NCBI GenBank assembly: GCA_947471745.1
Contig: CANJKZ010000170.1
Location: 1,948,501 to 2,012,500, forward strand
Direction of reading: 5' to 3'
Source: Closterium sp. Naga37s-1
Taxonomy: Eukaryota; Streptophyta; Zygnematophyceae; Desmidiales; Closteriaceae
Length of the DNA stretch: 64,000 nucleotides
The stretch's first letter is position 1. The number at the start of each line of letters is the position of its first letter. A program made the translations under genes and the position numbers. The notes under the pieces were generated by a model, which made no database searches, was not told the origin of the DNA, and saw only the letters and a list, made by a program, of their open reading frames with translations. Below are positions 9,473-20,326 of this stretch, one piece after another.

Positions 9473-10614
9473 GTACCACCCGAACTACAGGAACTGTTAA
9501 AGCGGTACCCGGGAATTTTTCCCGACGACTTACCGGAGGGACTGTCACCTCAGCGGGCACACGATCATCGAATAGAGTTAGAACCTGGGGCACAGCCAAC
9601 CGTACAGCGACAGTTCAGACTAACACAGCCCGAGCTCAACAAACTGAGGAAGCAGTTAGATTACCTGTTAGAGAAAAAAGTTATCTGACCAAGCTCATCG
9701 CCGTTCGCAGCACCAATACTGTTCACACCAAAAAAAGATGGAGGTTTTTGCATGTGCATCGATTACAGGGCACTGAACAGGGTTACAGTCAAATCGCGAT
9801 ACCCCATTCCCCGCGCCGACGAACTGATAGATCAACTGCGAACAGCACGGGTCTTTTTGAAAATCGATTTACGTGGAGGTTACCATCAGATTCAAGTCGA
9901 ACCATCGGATTGTGCCAAGATAGCATTTAGGACTAGGTATGGGTCATTTGAGTACACCGTGATGCCTTTTGGACTGACCAACGCACTGGCGACATTCCAG
10001 ATGACCATGAACGAGGCGTCTAGGCCACTCTTAGATAAATGTGTGATAGTTTACCTCGACGACATCCTAGTCTACAGTCGTGATAAGCAGCAGCACTTAG
10101 CAGATTTAGAAGCAGTATTTACGGTTTTAGACGAGCACAGACTACTGACCAAGGGTTCCAAGTGCGAGTTCTTCCAGGATAGGCTAGATTTTTTGGGGCA
10201 CGTTATTTCGGAGGCTGGAGTTGAAATCGACCCAAAGAAGCTGGACACGGTAAAAGCGTGGCACCCCCCAACGAACATCACGGAGCTGCAGAGCATTTTG
10301 GGGTTCGTTAATTACGTGCGCTGGTTCGTCCCCGACATGGCACGCTTAACTGCCCCGCTGACGGATTTACTGCGGAAGGGGGTCCCTTTTACGTGGGGGG
10401 AGAAAGAGCATGCTGCCTTCTCTGCCCTGAAAAATGTTCTTTGTTCACCGCCCGTACTATGCATCGCCGACCCACACCGCACATTCGAAGTGGTTACCGA
10501 TGCAAGCAACATCGTCACTGGAGCCGTACTGCTACAGGATTTTGGCAACGGTTTACAACCCATCACATACGAGTCACGAAAACTGCATCCGCCCGAAAAA
10601 AATTACCCGATACA
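9473..10614 (+). pseudogene. Element C reverse transcriptase and RNase H (first part)
   Basis: Starts with PPELQELLKRYPGIFPDDLP, the usual Ty3 protease-RT connector, then MCIDYRALN, DLRGGYHQI, VMPFGLTNA and the catalytic VYLDDILVYS near 10048. Next come the thumb (LGFVNYVRWFVPDMA) and RNase H with VTDASNIVTGAVL and ESRKLHPPEKNYPIH, where element E cuts in at 10614. The reading resumes as YREMLAIVHAF at 30997. One TGA at 9686-9688 interrupts. Apart from that the RT looks complete. Confidence 0.92.
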
Positions 10615-10745
10615 TGTTAGAATATGGAACGAATGAATGACTGAACTAGAAAGCAGGTGGGTACAAGTAGGAAACCTAAAAGTGTTGTACCCTATAAGAA
10701 CTACCCCACTACAGCCTAAACAGACTATAGCATATAAGTTTGACA
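10615..10745 (-). repeat. Element E 3' LTR
   Basis: 131 bp; on the plus strand it starts TGTTAGAATATGG and ends AAGTTTGACA. It is identical to the 5' copy except for the terminal base. Just right of it, CCCCCA at 10748-10753 and TGGGGG at 10763-10768 form the polypurine hairpin shared with F and H. Confidence 0.92.
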
Positions 10746-10973
10746 CACCCCCATAGGCAAAGTGGGGGAGAACAAGAGGTCACAAGACCAGTCAAGAAAG
10801 GCAAAGCAGCTCAGGGTGGATCACAAAGTCACCACGCAGTCTGAGCACAAGCAAATGGCCAAAAGGCCAGTTCACATGCAAAGATATATATAGAAGAACA
10901 AACAATACAGTGAACACAACCTAGCAAGTGTAAGCATGCAGGTATATGTGTAGAGAGCATAGTACAAGAAAAT
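10746..10973 (-). other. Element E 3' untranslated region with conserved hairpins
   Basis: Non-coding. In element sense it has GGCC-TTTT-GGCC (plus 10858-10869), then the GTGATCCACCCTGAG motif (about 10811-10826), then GGTC-TTGT-GACC (plus 10778-10789), then the C5/G5 polypurine hairpin next to the LTR. Order and spacing equal those in F, H and I. Confidence 0.72.
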
Positions 10974-12752
10974 TCAAGAAGTCAGCAAGTGAGGCACAGT
11001 AGGTACAAGGCCTAGAACAGTGCAGAAATGCTGCGTAGCCAAGTCGTCAACCCAGGAGGCGTCAGCGTGACCAGTGAGGACAACTCGAGCCCGTCCTCCA
11101 AGCACGAGCCCCATGCCCGATGTACTGCACAAGTAGTGCAACACCCTCTTCGCAGCATCCCAGTGCACCTTTCGGTGCCTGCCGGGAGCCACGTAACGAG
11201 CAAGAAGGCTGAGAGGGTATGCGAGGTCAGGTCGTGTGCAAGTCATCAGGTACATGAGGCAGCCCACAAGCTCTGGATACGGGCCACTCGGCTCTACGGA
11301 CTCGTCCGAAGGTGGAGCTGAGAGCGAGTGACCGGTAGGCAGAGGAGTGGACAGTGGCGAGGAGTACGTGAAGCCGAAGCGCTGAAGGACCTGCTGCACC
11401 ATGTGTGACTGAGTCAAGGTAATGGTGCGCTGTGCTCTGTCCCGGGTGATCCGCAAGCCAAGATAGCTTGTCAGCTCACCCAGGTCTGTGCACGTGTGTC
11501 TCTTCTGCAGCTCGGACTTCACGTGGGCGAGTGCCTCAGTGTCAGCAGTAGCAAAGACGAGGTCGTCTACGTACAAGAGAACGTAGAACGACGGCAGAGT
11601 GGTGTCAGTGCGTAAAAACAGAGAAGGGTCAGCAGTGGAAGGAGCAAAACCAAGAGCAGCAAGAGTCATCCTCTGTGTGTCGTGCCACTCACGGGGTGCC
11701 TGGCGGAGACCGTAGACTGGCCGCCGGAGGCTCCACTGGGTACCAGCAGGAAACGACCCAGTGAAGCCAGGTGGGCGGCACAGCCAGATCTCCTCGTGCA
11801 GGCTGCCCTGGAGGAAGGCTGTGCTGAAGTCAAGTGAGTGGAGCTCGTAGTTACGCTGAGCGGCGACGTGCAGCAGTACCCGAAGAGTGGTCATCTTCGG
11901 GGTAGGGGAGAAGGTCTGGAAGAAGTCAACTCCCTGTCGCTGACTGAAGCCACGTGCAATGTAACGCGCCTTGAAGACAGGCGGAGAACCCGGCGGCCGC
12001 TTCACCCTGAAGATCCACATGCCACTGACGATGTTCGCCCCAGGCGGGGGAACCTCGTCGACGTAGGTGCCTGTGGACTTCCAGGAAGCCATCTTGGCGT
12101 CCATGGCTGCCTGCCACTGAGAGGAGTAGGGACCCTCTATCGCCTCTGCGTAAGAGCGAGGGGTTGGGATGTCTGGTGCATCCGGGTCTCCCTCAGGGGC
12201 AAGCAGCATGGACACCAGATGAGGTACAGCAGCGGCAAAGCACTCAAACTCCTCCTGTGTGTCCTCAAGAACGTCCGTGCCAAGAGCACACTCACCCCCG
12301 ACGGACAGAGGACAGACAGACGCAGACGCAGACTCAGCAACAAGACTAGTAGGCTAGTCTAGGCGACAGGCTGTAGCAAAGTCAACAAGCTCAGTAACGA
12401 GAGCAGACGCAGCAGTGGACTCAAACAAAGGGTCAGTGACAGCAATGGCCAGGAAGTGCGTGACAGTAGGACAAGCAGCACAAAGGGAGTCAGACTCCGG
12501 GTCCGGACCGTCAGGAAGAGAGGGCGCAGGAGGAGAGGGCAGAGGGACACGCTGTGGAGCAATGGAAGGACGCAGTGTCATAGAGTGAGTGCCAGGGACA
12601 GGAGGAGGACGCGGAGTACGACGACTAGTGCGAGTAGTGCGGAAAGGCGACGCAGAACGAGAAACAGGCGACACAGGACACGACTCAGGCTCACGACGCT
12701 CCGTAAGACCTCTAGTCGTTCCAGAGTAAGGAGAAGGACCAGGCAGTGGAGA
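10974..12752 (-). pseudogene. Element E reverse transcriptase and truncated RNase H
   Basis: RT is almost complete: IARGFSQRQGVDFFQTFSPTP, DFSTAFLQGSLHEEIW and LLYVDDLVFATAD (plus about 11560-11600). RNase H starts with GHADASWVDDLATQ and then jumps straight to HFCTVLGLVP and the stop. Compared with F about 130 codons are gone, in frame, including the catalytic Glu and second Asp. In F both edges of the missing part carry CAGCG, so a microhomology deletion fits. A TAG near 12354 and a TAA near 12753 also interrupt the frame. Confidence 0.9.
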
Positions 12753-14135
12753 TTACGGCTGTAACGGCGACTGTGACTGGACAGGCAGTGGACTCAGAAA
12801 AGGAGGAGTAGGACCAGGAGAAGGCGGTAGACCAAGAACCTGCTGAAGGAGCGGAACGTAGTACGGCCTCGGCCGCGCAGCACCTCCAGAAACAGCAGAG
12901 ACTGCACCAGTACCCTCAGCTCCAGGGGCTCCAGTAACAACTCCCGCAGCACCACCAGCAGCTCCAGCACAAGCAGCACCTCCAACAGCACCAGCACCAG
13001 CAGCACCTCCAGTATCTCCAGCACCAGCAGCACCTCCAGCAGCTCCAGCACCAGCAGCACCAGTACCAGCAGCACCTCCAGTAGCTCCAGCACCAGCAGC
13101 ACCTCCAGCAGCTCCAGCACCAGCAACACCTCCAGCAGCTCCGGTAGCACGGCGACAGCGCCGAGCGTACAACTATCGAAGCCGCTGCGAAGAGAGGGTC
13201 TCCAGCCGCAACGGGACACCTGGAGAACCTCCAGACTCAGCACGCGTAGGCTCAGCACCCCCAGACGCAGTACCCCCAGGCTCAGCACCCCCAGGCTCCA
13301 CACGCTCACGCTCAGCACCCCCAGACTCCACACGCTCAGGCTCAGCACCCCCAGGCTCCACACGCTCAGGCTCAGCACCCCCAGACTCCACACGCTCAGG
13401 CTCAGCACCCCCAGGCTCCACACGCTCAGGCTCAGCACCCCTAGCAGCACCGAAGTCGACAGCTACCTCGACCGGCTTGACAGGGTCTACCTGGGACACA
13501 CCTGAGGGGGCAGGACCCTGAGGGGGGAGGGGGTCTACCGGAGGAGTACCTGGTGCTAGGAAGAGTGGCGGGGGGGGGAGAGAGGCAGTGCGGTAGGGAA
13601 AGAGACGGTAGTAAGACACCGACTCGTCAAACGTGACGTCCTGAGAGGACAGAACACGACGCGAGGTGGGGTGGTAGAACTGCCACCCGGGTGCGTCAGG
13701 GGGGAAGCCAAGGAAGACACAGGGAACGGCACGGGAGGACAGCTTGTCCGCTGAAGTATCGCGGAAAAAAGCTCGAGATCCCCAGACACGGAACGCGGAC
13801 GCATCACCAACCTTCCCCGTCCACCTCAGAGTAGGTGTGGTCTCCGGCAAGGAGACACGAGGCTGAAGGTTGATCTGATGCGCAGCGTACTGAACCGCGA
13901 ACGGCCACAGAAAATGGGGAGCAGCCGCATGGATCATGGACGTGCGAGCGACGTCCATGACCATGCCAATGCGGCACTCAGCAATCCCATTTTGCTGTGG
14001 GGAGGCCAGAATCGTGAACATCTGGCGGATGCCCTCAGCACGACAGAAGGCCCTCAAGAGGTCAGAGGAAAACTCACCACCTCTGTCCGAGTGCAGACGC
14101 AGAACAGGAAGGTCCGAGCCGAAACGCTCGCTGAG
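12753..14135 (-). pseudogene. Element E integrase second half and repeat-rich linker
   Basis: From 14135 down: LRLHSDRGGEFSS, SPQQNGIAECRIG (the catalytic Glu kept; the following Arg changed to Cys), the integrase tail with FRVWGSRAFFRDTSADKLS and QDVTFDESVSYY, then a linker made of a 30-bp coding repeat (GGAEPERVEP-type, about 13240-13440) and a Gly/Ala-rich repeat (about 12900-13150). A TAG near 13173 replaces the Trp of the REWF motif. The frame is the same as in the RT part. Confidence 0.86.
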
Positions 14136-15018
14136 CTAGCGACGAGCACCGCGGATCCAGTCGATCAACATCTCAGGGACCTCACCCTTGCTGCGCAAGG
14201 GGAAGACTGTGGTGTAACGCGAGTAGTCATCAACGACCAGCAGGAAGTAACGCTCGTGACCCTGTCCACGGACGCGGGCTGGGCCCCACACGTCCATGTG
14301 AAGAGTCTGCAGAGGAGCCTCTGTCGGAGGGAACGTGGAGGAGTGAGGAGCGGCGCGCTGCCGGCCCTCGACACAAGGAACACAGGTAGGGGCAGGCCCC
14401 GGAGGAAGGGGAGGGAGGGACCGGGGGAGACCCGAGACAAGGGTACGGGAGGCCATACCTCGAAGACGAGGCAGGGAGGGGTGACCAAGGTGGTGGTGCC
14501 AAAGGAGAGTCTCGTGCGACAGAGGACGACACGAGCAGGGGGCAGACGTAGGACTAGACTTGGACGCGGCAGCAAACACCTGACTAGACGCGGCTACCTG
14601 ACCAGACGCAGAGACCGGAGGAGACGCATTAGTCAGTGTGTACAGACTCGACCCTGGCCAACGGGTGAACGTGGCCAGGTGGCGGCCCGTCCGAGAGCAA
14701 GTGCAGTGGGTCACACGCTGACCTCCAGGGGCGAACTGGTCAACCCACGCATCCTGGAGGTCAGCTCCACTCACCAGGTTCGTAGAGAACGAGGGGAGGT
14801 GGAGTCCCGACAGCAAGCCCGACGGGGCCGCAGGACACGGTAGAACCGTGGAAGAGTGCGCAAGGACTAGGCCCCCAGAGGGGTCAGCCAGGGAGACTGC
14901 GACAGGCCGACTGAACGGCGTGAGTGTGGTGCTGTCTCTAAAGAAAGAGCGCGAAGCACCAGAGTCAAGTGTGAAAGTGTGCAAGGACTCAGCAGGTGCA
15001 GTACCAGAGAGAGCAGAC
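14136..15018 (-). pseudogene. Element E protease, preintegrase zinc region and integrase start
   Basis: Begins in the protease with HTFTLDSGASRSFFRD (active-site DSG), continues to ETLLWHHHLGHPSLPRL with CVPCVEGRQR (the HHCC zinc region) and reaches integrase with LHMDVWGPARVRG (first catalytic Asp) and FLLVVDDYSRY. A TAG at about 14136 ends the open frame in GARR. Element D is inserted just upstream at 15018/20837; the coding sequence continues at 20842. Confidence 0.9.
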
Positions 15019-15528
15019 TGTTGATTGTGTAGGTGGTTGTGGTATTTTGCTCTAGCTGGTTGTGGGCTAAGGGTTTGGGCAAAATATGATTGCTAGACTT
15101 GTTACGGGCTGGATTTGATCTCGCACCAAACAAGCACCAACAAACCTTTGCTACCAACTACAACACCTTTGGTGTTGCTAGTTTGGCATTTTGGGTTGTT
15201 GGGGATTGTTGTATGGCGAGGGCTGCGATGGTAGGGTTTTTGAAACTCGTCATTTTTTCAGATCTGAACTCTAGCTTAAGCCATTCCTATATGTAATCCA
15301 TGGCTGCCAAGTAATTCGGCTAGGACACCCCGTCGCACTTAAATCGCGATAGCGATCGGCCTAGATCTTGGTTTAAGGCGAGCGTTACCATTCTGGAAAT
15401 TAGAGATTAAGACGTTTCCAACGCGTACCTGCTTATAGCTTAAGGTTACGTGAGCTGTATGCAATGTTCCGTCAAAGTCGGCGGACTTAATCTCTTGTAC
15501 GCTCTCCAGATTCGCACGCTATCCATCA
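15019..15528 (+). repeat. Element D 5' LTR with primer-binding site after it
   Basis: 510 bp, starting TGTTGATTGTG and ending ATCCATCA; one base later comes TGGTATCAGAGC (15530-15541), a perfect match to the initiator tRNA-Met type. About 99 percent identical to the 3' copy. The U3/R boundary cannot be placed from sequence. Confidence 0.94.
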
Positions 15529-15616
15529 GTGGTATCAGAGCTGGTTAGGCCTGCGACATTCCCTATTTTTATCAAATTTAGAATTGGTTTAAGGACATCC
15601 AGATCTAGGGTTGGTC

Positions 15617-16069
15617 ATGGCCCAGAAATTAGATGGCCCTCCTAGGTTCACCGGCTCGGATTTTTCGCTATGGCGGTTCCAGTTTACGCTTTGGCTAGGT
15701 ATCAAAGACCTAGAAGGCGTTTTGGAGGGATCGGAGCGAAGACCTGGAGCTGATGAAGCAGAGGCATCTGCTGGAGTGTCTAGCCAAGAGGGAGCAGGGG
15801 CTGGGGGAGCCTCTAGCTCATCTATAAGTGAGGGAAGTGGAGGTGGATCAGCAACACCGCGAACCGGAAGGCACCGGCTTAGTGCGGAGGAGCTACTTAA
15901 GGCACAAGAAGCATGGGACCGCAAGGACAAGCAAGCGTTCCAGTACCTGTGTTGGGCTTTGGAAGGTCAACTAGAGCTCTTAAAGATGCTGATTGACCTG
16001 AAAGGGAAGCAAGGAGCAGCTGCCCATGGAAGAGAGTTCAAGATCGACATTTGCAAAAAGGGTTGCTAA
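15617..16069 (+). CDS. Element D gag, N-terminal part
   Basis: The ATG at 15617 is the first in good context after the primer site and starts MAQKLDGPPRFTGSDFSLWRF, a typical copia gag beginning (GSDFSLWRFQF is the conserved gag fold start). The 150-residue frame has a Gly/Ser/Glu-rich insertion around residues 40-80 and then LSAEELLKAQEAWDRKDKQAF. It closes at TAA 16067-16069 because of a one-base shift in an A-run near 16053-16057. The gag continues in the next frame. A single base deletion, or a consensus error, is more likely than programmed frameshifting, since no canonical slippery heptamer is seen. Confidence 0.85.
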   Translation: MAQKLDGPPRFTGSDFSLWRFQFTLWLGIKDLEGVLEGSERRPGADEAEASAGVSSQEGAGAGGASSSSISEGSGGGSATPRTGRHRLSAEELLKAQEAWDRKDKQAFQYLCWALEGQLELLKMLIDLKGKQGAAAHGREFKIDICKKGC

Positions 16070-17820
16070 GCATACTCACCTGGAGGAAGCGGTTCTACAC
16101 CATGGAACGCAATTATGGTGATGGAGAGACCATGGTGCAGTATCTCCAGAGGGTGGATGAGTATGTCAGGGCCTTGGAGGAGTTGAACTACAAAGTAGAT
16201 GAGAAGGAGATCATCTATACCGCACTCCAGGGGCTGGACCAAGAGGCGAACGAGGCCCTATTGCAGTACCTTCACCTTGAGCAGCAGAAATGGACCAAGG
16301 CCTGGATATGGGAGGTGTTGGTTTCTGATGAGGCTCGCAAGCGTGATGCTGGTAGAGGAGTTGAAGGGGGAATGGGGGCAGGTGATAGGGCTGCTTCCAA
16401 GAAGTACCAGCAGCGGCAAGGAGGTGGGGGGAAGAAGAAGGAGCTTGACAAGTGCCTCGTCCCTGGATGCAACCGGAAGCACTCTTGGAAGGAGTGTTGG
16501 AGCCGACCAGATGGGTGGAAGCCTCAAGGGTACCCAGGAGAGGCTCCACCTGTCACTAGGCCTGAGTGGGTGGAGAGGAGGATGAAGAATGGAGCATGGA
16601 ACAAGAAGGGCAGCAAAGAGAAAGCGGCAGCAGCGGCGGCAAACAAGGATAAGAAGGGAAAGGAGGACTCATCGGATGATGGTTTCTCCTTCTTATCCTT
16701 GGAGAAGGAGACGGCGCTTGCTGGTCGTGTGTTGGCTGACCTCAACCAGCTCATTCTAGACTCTGGGGCAACCTGTGGAATGGTACCTCGGCGTGACCTC
16801 TTCACCACCTATCACTCCCTCCCACCTAACTCCAGAAATGTGATTGTGGGGAGTGGAGATACGCTGCAAGCAATCGGCATCGGCACCATCACCGTCAAGG
16901 GGAAGGAGGGGGAGGTGCTGAATTTGAAAGGTTTGCTTCATGTTCCTGGATTGGCAGCCAACCTTCTCTCATGCTCTCAGCTTGCGAGGCAAGAATGCAT
17001 ATGCACCTTCACCATGGGAGGGTGCACGGTTCGCAAGGGTGGAGCTATGGTGATGGAGGCCAAGTTAGAGAAGGGTTTATACCTTGTTCCAGTGTGTGTG
17101 CCTCACGTGGAGAAGGCAGATGGGGTTGAAGCAAAGGATGCCGCTTGCAGCACCCGTTGGAGGGACGTAGAGCAGGTGACGGCAGATTTGCTGCACCTAC
17201 GCATGGGGCATGCGGGAAGGCAACAAATTGTGGAGTGTGTGAAGAAGGGGGAGCTGAAGGGTGTGGAGATCAAGGAGGGTGGTGGGCAGCCAAGCAAGTG
17301 CCCTGATTGCACGACCGGGAAGCTGCCAAGGACCTCCTTCCCTACCTCCACCACTAGAGCCTCCGCACCTCTTGAGTTGGTGCACACGGATGTTTGTGGC
17401 CCCATGCAAACACCGGAAAGGGAGAAGGGCAGAAAATACTTCGTCACCTTCTTGGATGACTTCAGCCGCCTAAGTTGGGTTACCTTGGTGAAAACCAAGG
17501 ATGAGGTGGCCAAGGTCTTCAAGCGTTGGATACGCTATGCGGAGAGGGAAGCCGGGGCCAAGGTGAAAATACTTAGGTCTGATCGGGGTGGGGAGTATAT
17601 GGGGAAGGATGTGGAGTCTTTCCTTGAAGACAAGGGCATCACCCACCAGCTTTCAGTTGCCTACACGCCGCAGCAAAATGGGGCAGCAGAGAGGCTAAAC
17701 CGGACCCTCATTGACCTTGCCCGAGCCATGCTTGCTCATGCGCAGCTGACCATACTTGGTGGGGGGCAGCAGTGCAATATGCCAACTGGGTTAAGAACCG
17801 GATGGGCAGCAAGGGGCTAG
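16051..17820 (+). CDS. Element D gag C-terminus, protease and integrase
   Basis: Continues gag (YLQRVDEYVRALEELNYKVDE), with a knuckle CLVPGCNRKHSWKEC spaced C-X4-C-X3-H-X4-C instead of the usual C-X2-C-X4-H-X4-C. The protease active site is LILDSGATCGM near 16755 with LHVPGLAANLLS downstream. The preintegrase zinc region has LRMGHAGRQQ and CPDCTTGK. The integrase core has VHTDVCGP, LRSDRGGEYM and PQQNGAAERLN, so all three catalytic acids are present. A second one-base shift near 17750 ends the frame shortly afterwards at TAG 17818-17820. Confidence 0.9.
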   Translation: MQKGLLSILTWRKRFYTMERNYGDGETMVQYLQRVDEYVRALEELNYKVDEKEIIYTALQGLDQEANEALLQYLHLEQQKWTKAWIWEVLVSDEARKRDAGRGVEGGMGAGDRAASKKYQQRQGGGGKKKELDKCLVPGCNRKHSWKECWSRPDGWKPQGYPGEAPPVTRPEWVERRMKNGAWNKKGSKEKAAAAAANKDKKGKEDSSDDGFSFLSLEKETALAGRVLADLNQLILDSGATCGMVPRRDLFTTYHSLPPNSRNVIVGSGDTLQAIGIGTITVKGKEGEVLNLKGLLHVPGLAANLLSCSQLARQECICTFTMGGCTVRKGGAMVMEAKLEKGLYLVPVCVPHVEKADGVEAKDAACSTRWRDVEQVTADLLHLRMGHAGRQQIVECVKKGELKGVEIKEGGGQPSKCPDCTTGKLPRTSFPTSTTRASAPLELVHTDVCGPMQTPEREKGRKYFVTFLDDFSRLSWVTLVKTKDEVAKVFKRWIRYAEREAGAKVKILRSDRGGEYMGKDVESFLEDKGITHQLSVAYTPQQNGAAERLNRTLIDLARAMLAHAQLTILGGGQQCNMPTGLRTGWAARG

Positions 17821-20276
17821 AGGGCAAGAGCCCATACTTCATGTGGACCAGGAAGGTGCCTAGTGTGTCGATGGCACGAGTGTGGGGGTGCATGACGCAG
17901 TTCAAAGTGCCCGACCAGCAACGGAGGAAGCTGGATCCTAAGGCACAATGGGGCATTTTCCTTGGGGTGTCGGAGAGGAGCAAAGCTTGGATGTTGTGGA
18001 GTGTGGCGGATCAGCGGGTGGTGGAAAGCCGGGATGTGGTTTTTCACGAGGGGCTGAGCTACAAGGGGTGGAAGGAGCGTGGTGCTAGTACAGTTGGGAG
18101 CTCCCTCCAGGATCCCTACACCTCTTCCATCGTCGAGGGGGCATGGGAGGACCCTGGAGAGGAGGTACAGGAGCAGCAAGAGGAACAAAAGGCAGCTGCA
18201 CCTCACCATGAGGAGTCACCAACTGCTGGTTCTACCCCTGACCCTAACGCACCAGCCCATGACCCGGAGCAGCCACAGGGGCAGCAGCAGCAGCAACAAG
18301 AGAAGCCGCAGCAGCCACCACAGCAGCATACACCGCCTGTTCCTGCAGGTAGGTGGCAGCAACAACTGCAGCAGCAGCTGCCCAAGTCACCACGGTCCCC
18401 CATGAAGAGAGTGACTTGGAGGGAGAAGCTGCAAAGTTTGGAGCAGGGGGAGGCATCACCTCTGCGCCGCACCACACGCATCTCCCGGCCACCTGAGAGG
18501 TTCACACCAAGTGCACAGTATGCTTGCATGCATGATCATAAGGTGCATGATTTGGAGGAGTGTATGCTTGTGGATGCTGATGGGGGTGCGCATGGACTTG
18601 ATTTTTGTCTTATGGGTCAGGTACATGAGCCTAAGTCAGTCAAGGAGGCCTTGTCCCGTCCTGAGTGGGTCGAGTCCATGCACGAGGAGCTTGAGTCTCA
18701 TAAGGTGAACGAGTCTTTCGAGCTGGTTGATCCAGCTTGTGTGCCACCTGGTATGGAGGTATTGAGGTGTCAGTGGGTGTGGAAATACAAACACAAGGCT
18801 GATGGTAGCATTGAGAGGCCTAAGTCCAGGTTGGTGGCCATGGGGAACACTCAAACACGGGGTGTTCACTATGACCAGGTGTTTACCCAGGTGGGTAAGC
18901 CTACTACCCTGAGAGGCTCCCTTGGGATGGCAGCCTCCTCGGGGTTTCACATCCATCACATGGATGTGACCACTGCCTATCTTCATGGGGTCTTGAAGGA
19001 GGAGCTTTACATGAGGCAGCCCCCTGGTTTTGATGATGGGTCCGGCAGGGTTTGCTGACTCAGAAAACCAATCTATGGGCTTAAGCAAGCTCCAAGGCAG
19101 TGGTACCTCAAGTTTGATGAGGCGTTGATGGATTTTGGATTTGAGAGGTCTGAGTGTGACCCTGCCTTGTACCACTTGGTGAGGGATGAGGGCAGGTTGT
19201 CCCTTTACCTCTATGTGGATGACATTCTGCTTATGTCTTCAAGCATGGTCTTGCTGAACGAGGTGAAGGGTCTCTTGTCCTCTCGTTTCCGCATGAAGGA
19301 CTTGGGGGAGGCTAAGTACTATTTGGGGGTGCAGGTTGAGCGTGATGAGAGTGGCATCTTGATTCATCAGGAGAGGTACATTCTCAACATGCTTGAGTCC
19401 TTTGGCCTTTCTGAGGCTAACCCCGTGCGTACCCCTCTCCCTACAGGGTTCGACGTGCATGCACATGCTGAGGAGCCCTTGCTGAGAGATGAGCTGGTCC
19501 AGCTCTATCAAAGCATTGTGGGGTCTCTCATGTATGCAAGCTCGACCACACAGCCCCAGATTGCTTATGCAGTGTCACAGCTGTCCAAGGTGGTGTCTTG
19601 TCCCAAGGCATTTCACCTACAGGCTGCTAAGAGAGTGCTAAGGTACCTGAAAGGTTGTGTCAAGTCAGGTATCTTCTACCCTGCACACAGCAAGCCTCAA
19701 GTTGAGTTGGTGGGCTTTAGTCATGCTGATTATGCTGGAGATTCAGCCGACCGCAAGAGTCACACCGGCTATGTCTATTGCCTTAATGGTGCAGCCATCT
19801 CTTGGCAGAGCAAGAGGCAGCCGGTGGTTGCATTGTCCACCACTGAGAGTAAATACATCAGTCTGTGTCAGTGCATTCAGGAAGGTGTGTGGCTGAAGCG
19901 TTTGTTTGGGGAGTTTGGGCATGAGCTTGCTGGTGGTGTGCCTGTGTTTGTGGACAACCAGTCTGCCATTGCCCTTGCACAGAATGCATGCTTGCATGGC
20001 CGCACCAAGCACATGCAAGTTCGGTGGCATTTCATCAGGGAGATGGTGGCAAGCGGCGAGGTGATCCTCCGGTGGTGCCCAACCAACCACCAGGCAGCAG
20101 ACATACTCACCAAACCCCTTCCTTTTGAGTGGCACGGTATGTGGATGTCCTTGATGGGGATGCAGCCCCATGTTGGCATGGTGCTTGAGCAGGATGTGGG
20201 AGGGCTGGTGCTTCTCTGCCTTGACGACATCATGCTGTGGATGGCGCCCCTCCCTGGGCAAGGGGGAGTGGAGTGA
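17772..20276 (+). pseudogene. Element D integrase tail, linker, RT and RNase H (one stop)
   Basis: Integrase tail WVKNRMGSKGLEGKSPYFMW, then a Gln/Pro-rich linker, then RT: VKEALSRPEWVESMHEEL, CQWVWKYKHK, MDVTTAYLHGVLKEEL. A single TGA at 19056-19058 cuts the frame between the fingers/palm and KPIYGLKQAP. Beyond it the same frame continues with LYVDDILLMSS, KYYLGVQ, and RNase H with SHADYAGD, STTESKYISL and VDNQSAIALA, to TGA 20274-20276. All catalytic residues are in place; only the one stop and the two upstream frameshifts inactivate the element. Confidence 0.93.
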
Positions 20277-20326
20277 AGGATTTTGCCCAGTGGTGTTCAG
20301 CCAACTCCAGCATGAGCAAGGGGGAG

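Noticed and set aside
16045..16070. Programmed -1 frameshift between D gag and pol
   Set aside because: The site has five A but no X-XXY-YYZ heptamer, the shift lies inside gag and not at its end, and a second similar shift occurs in integrase; simple indels fit better.
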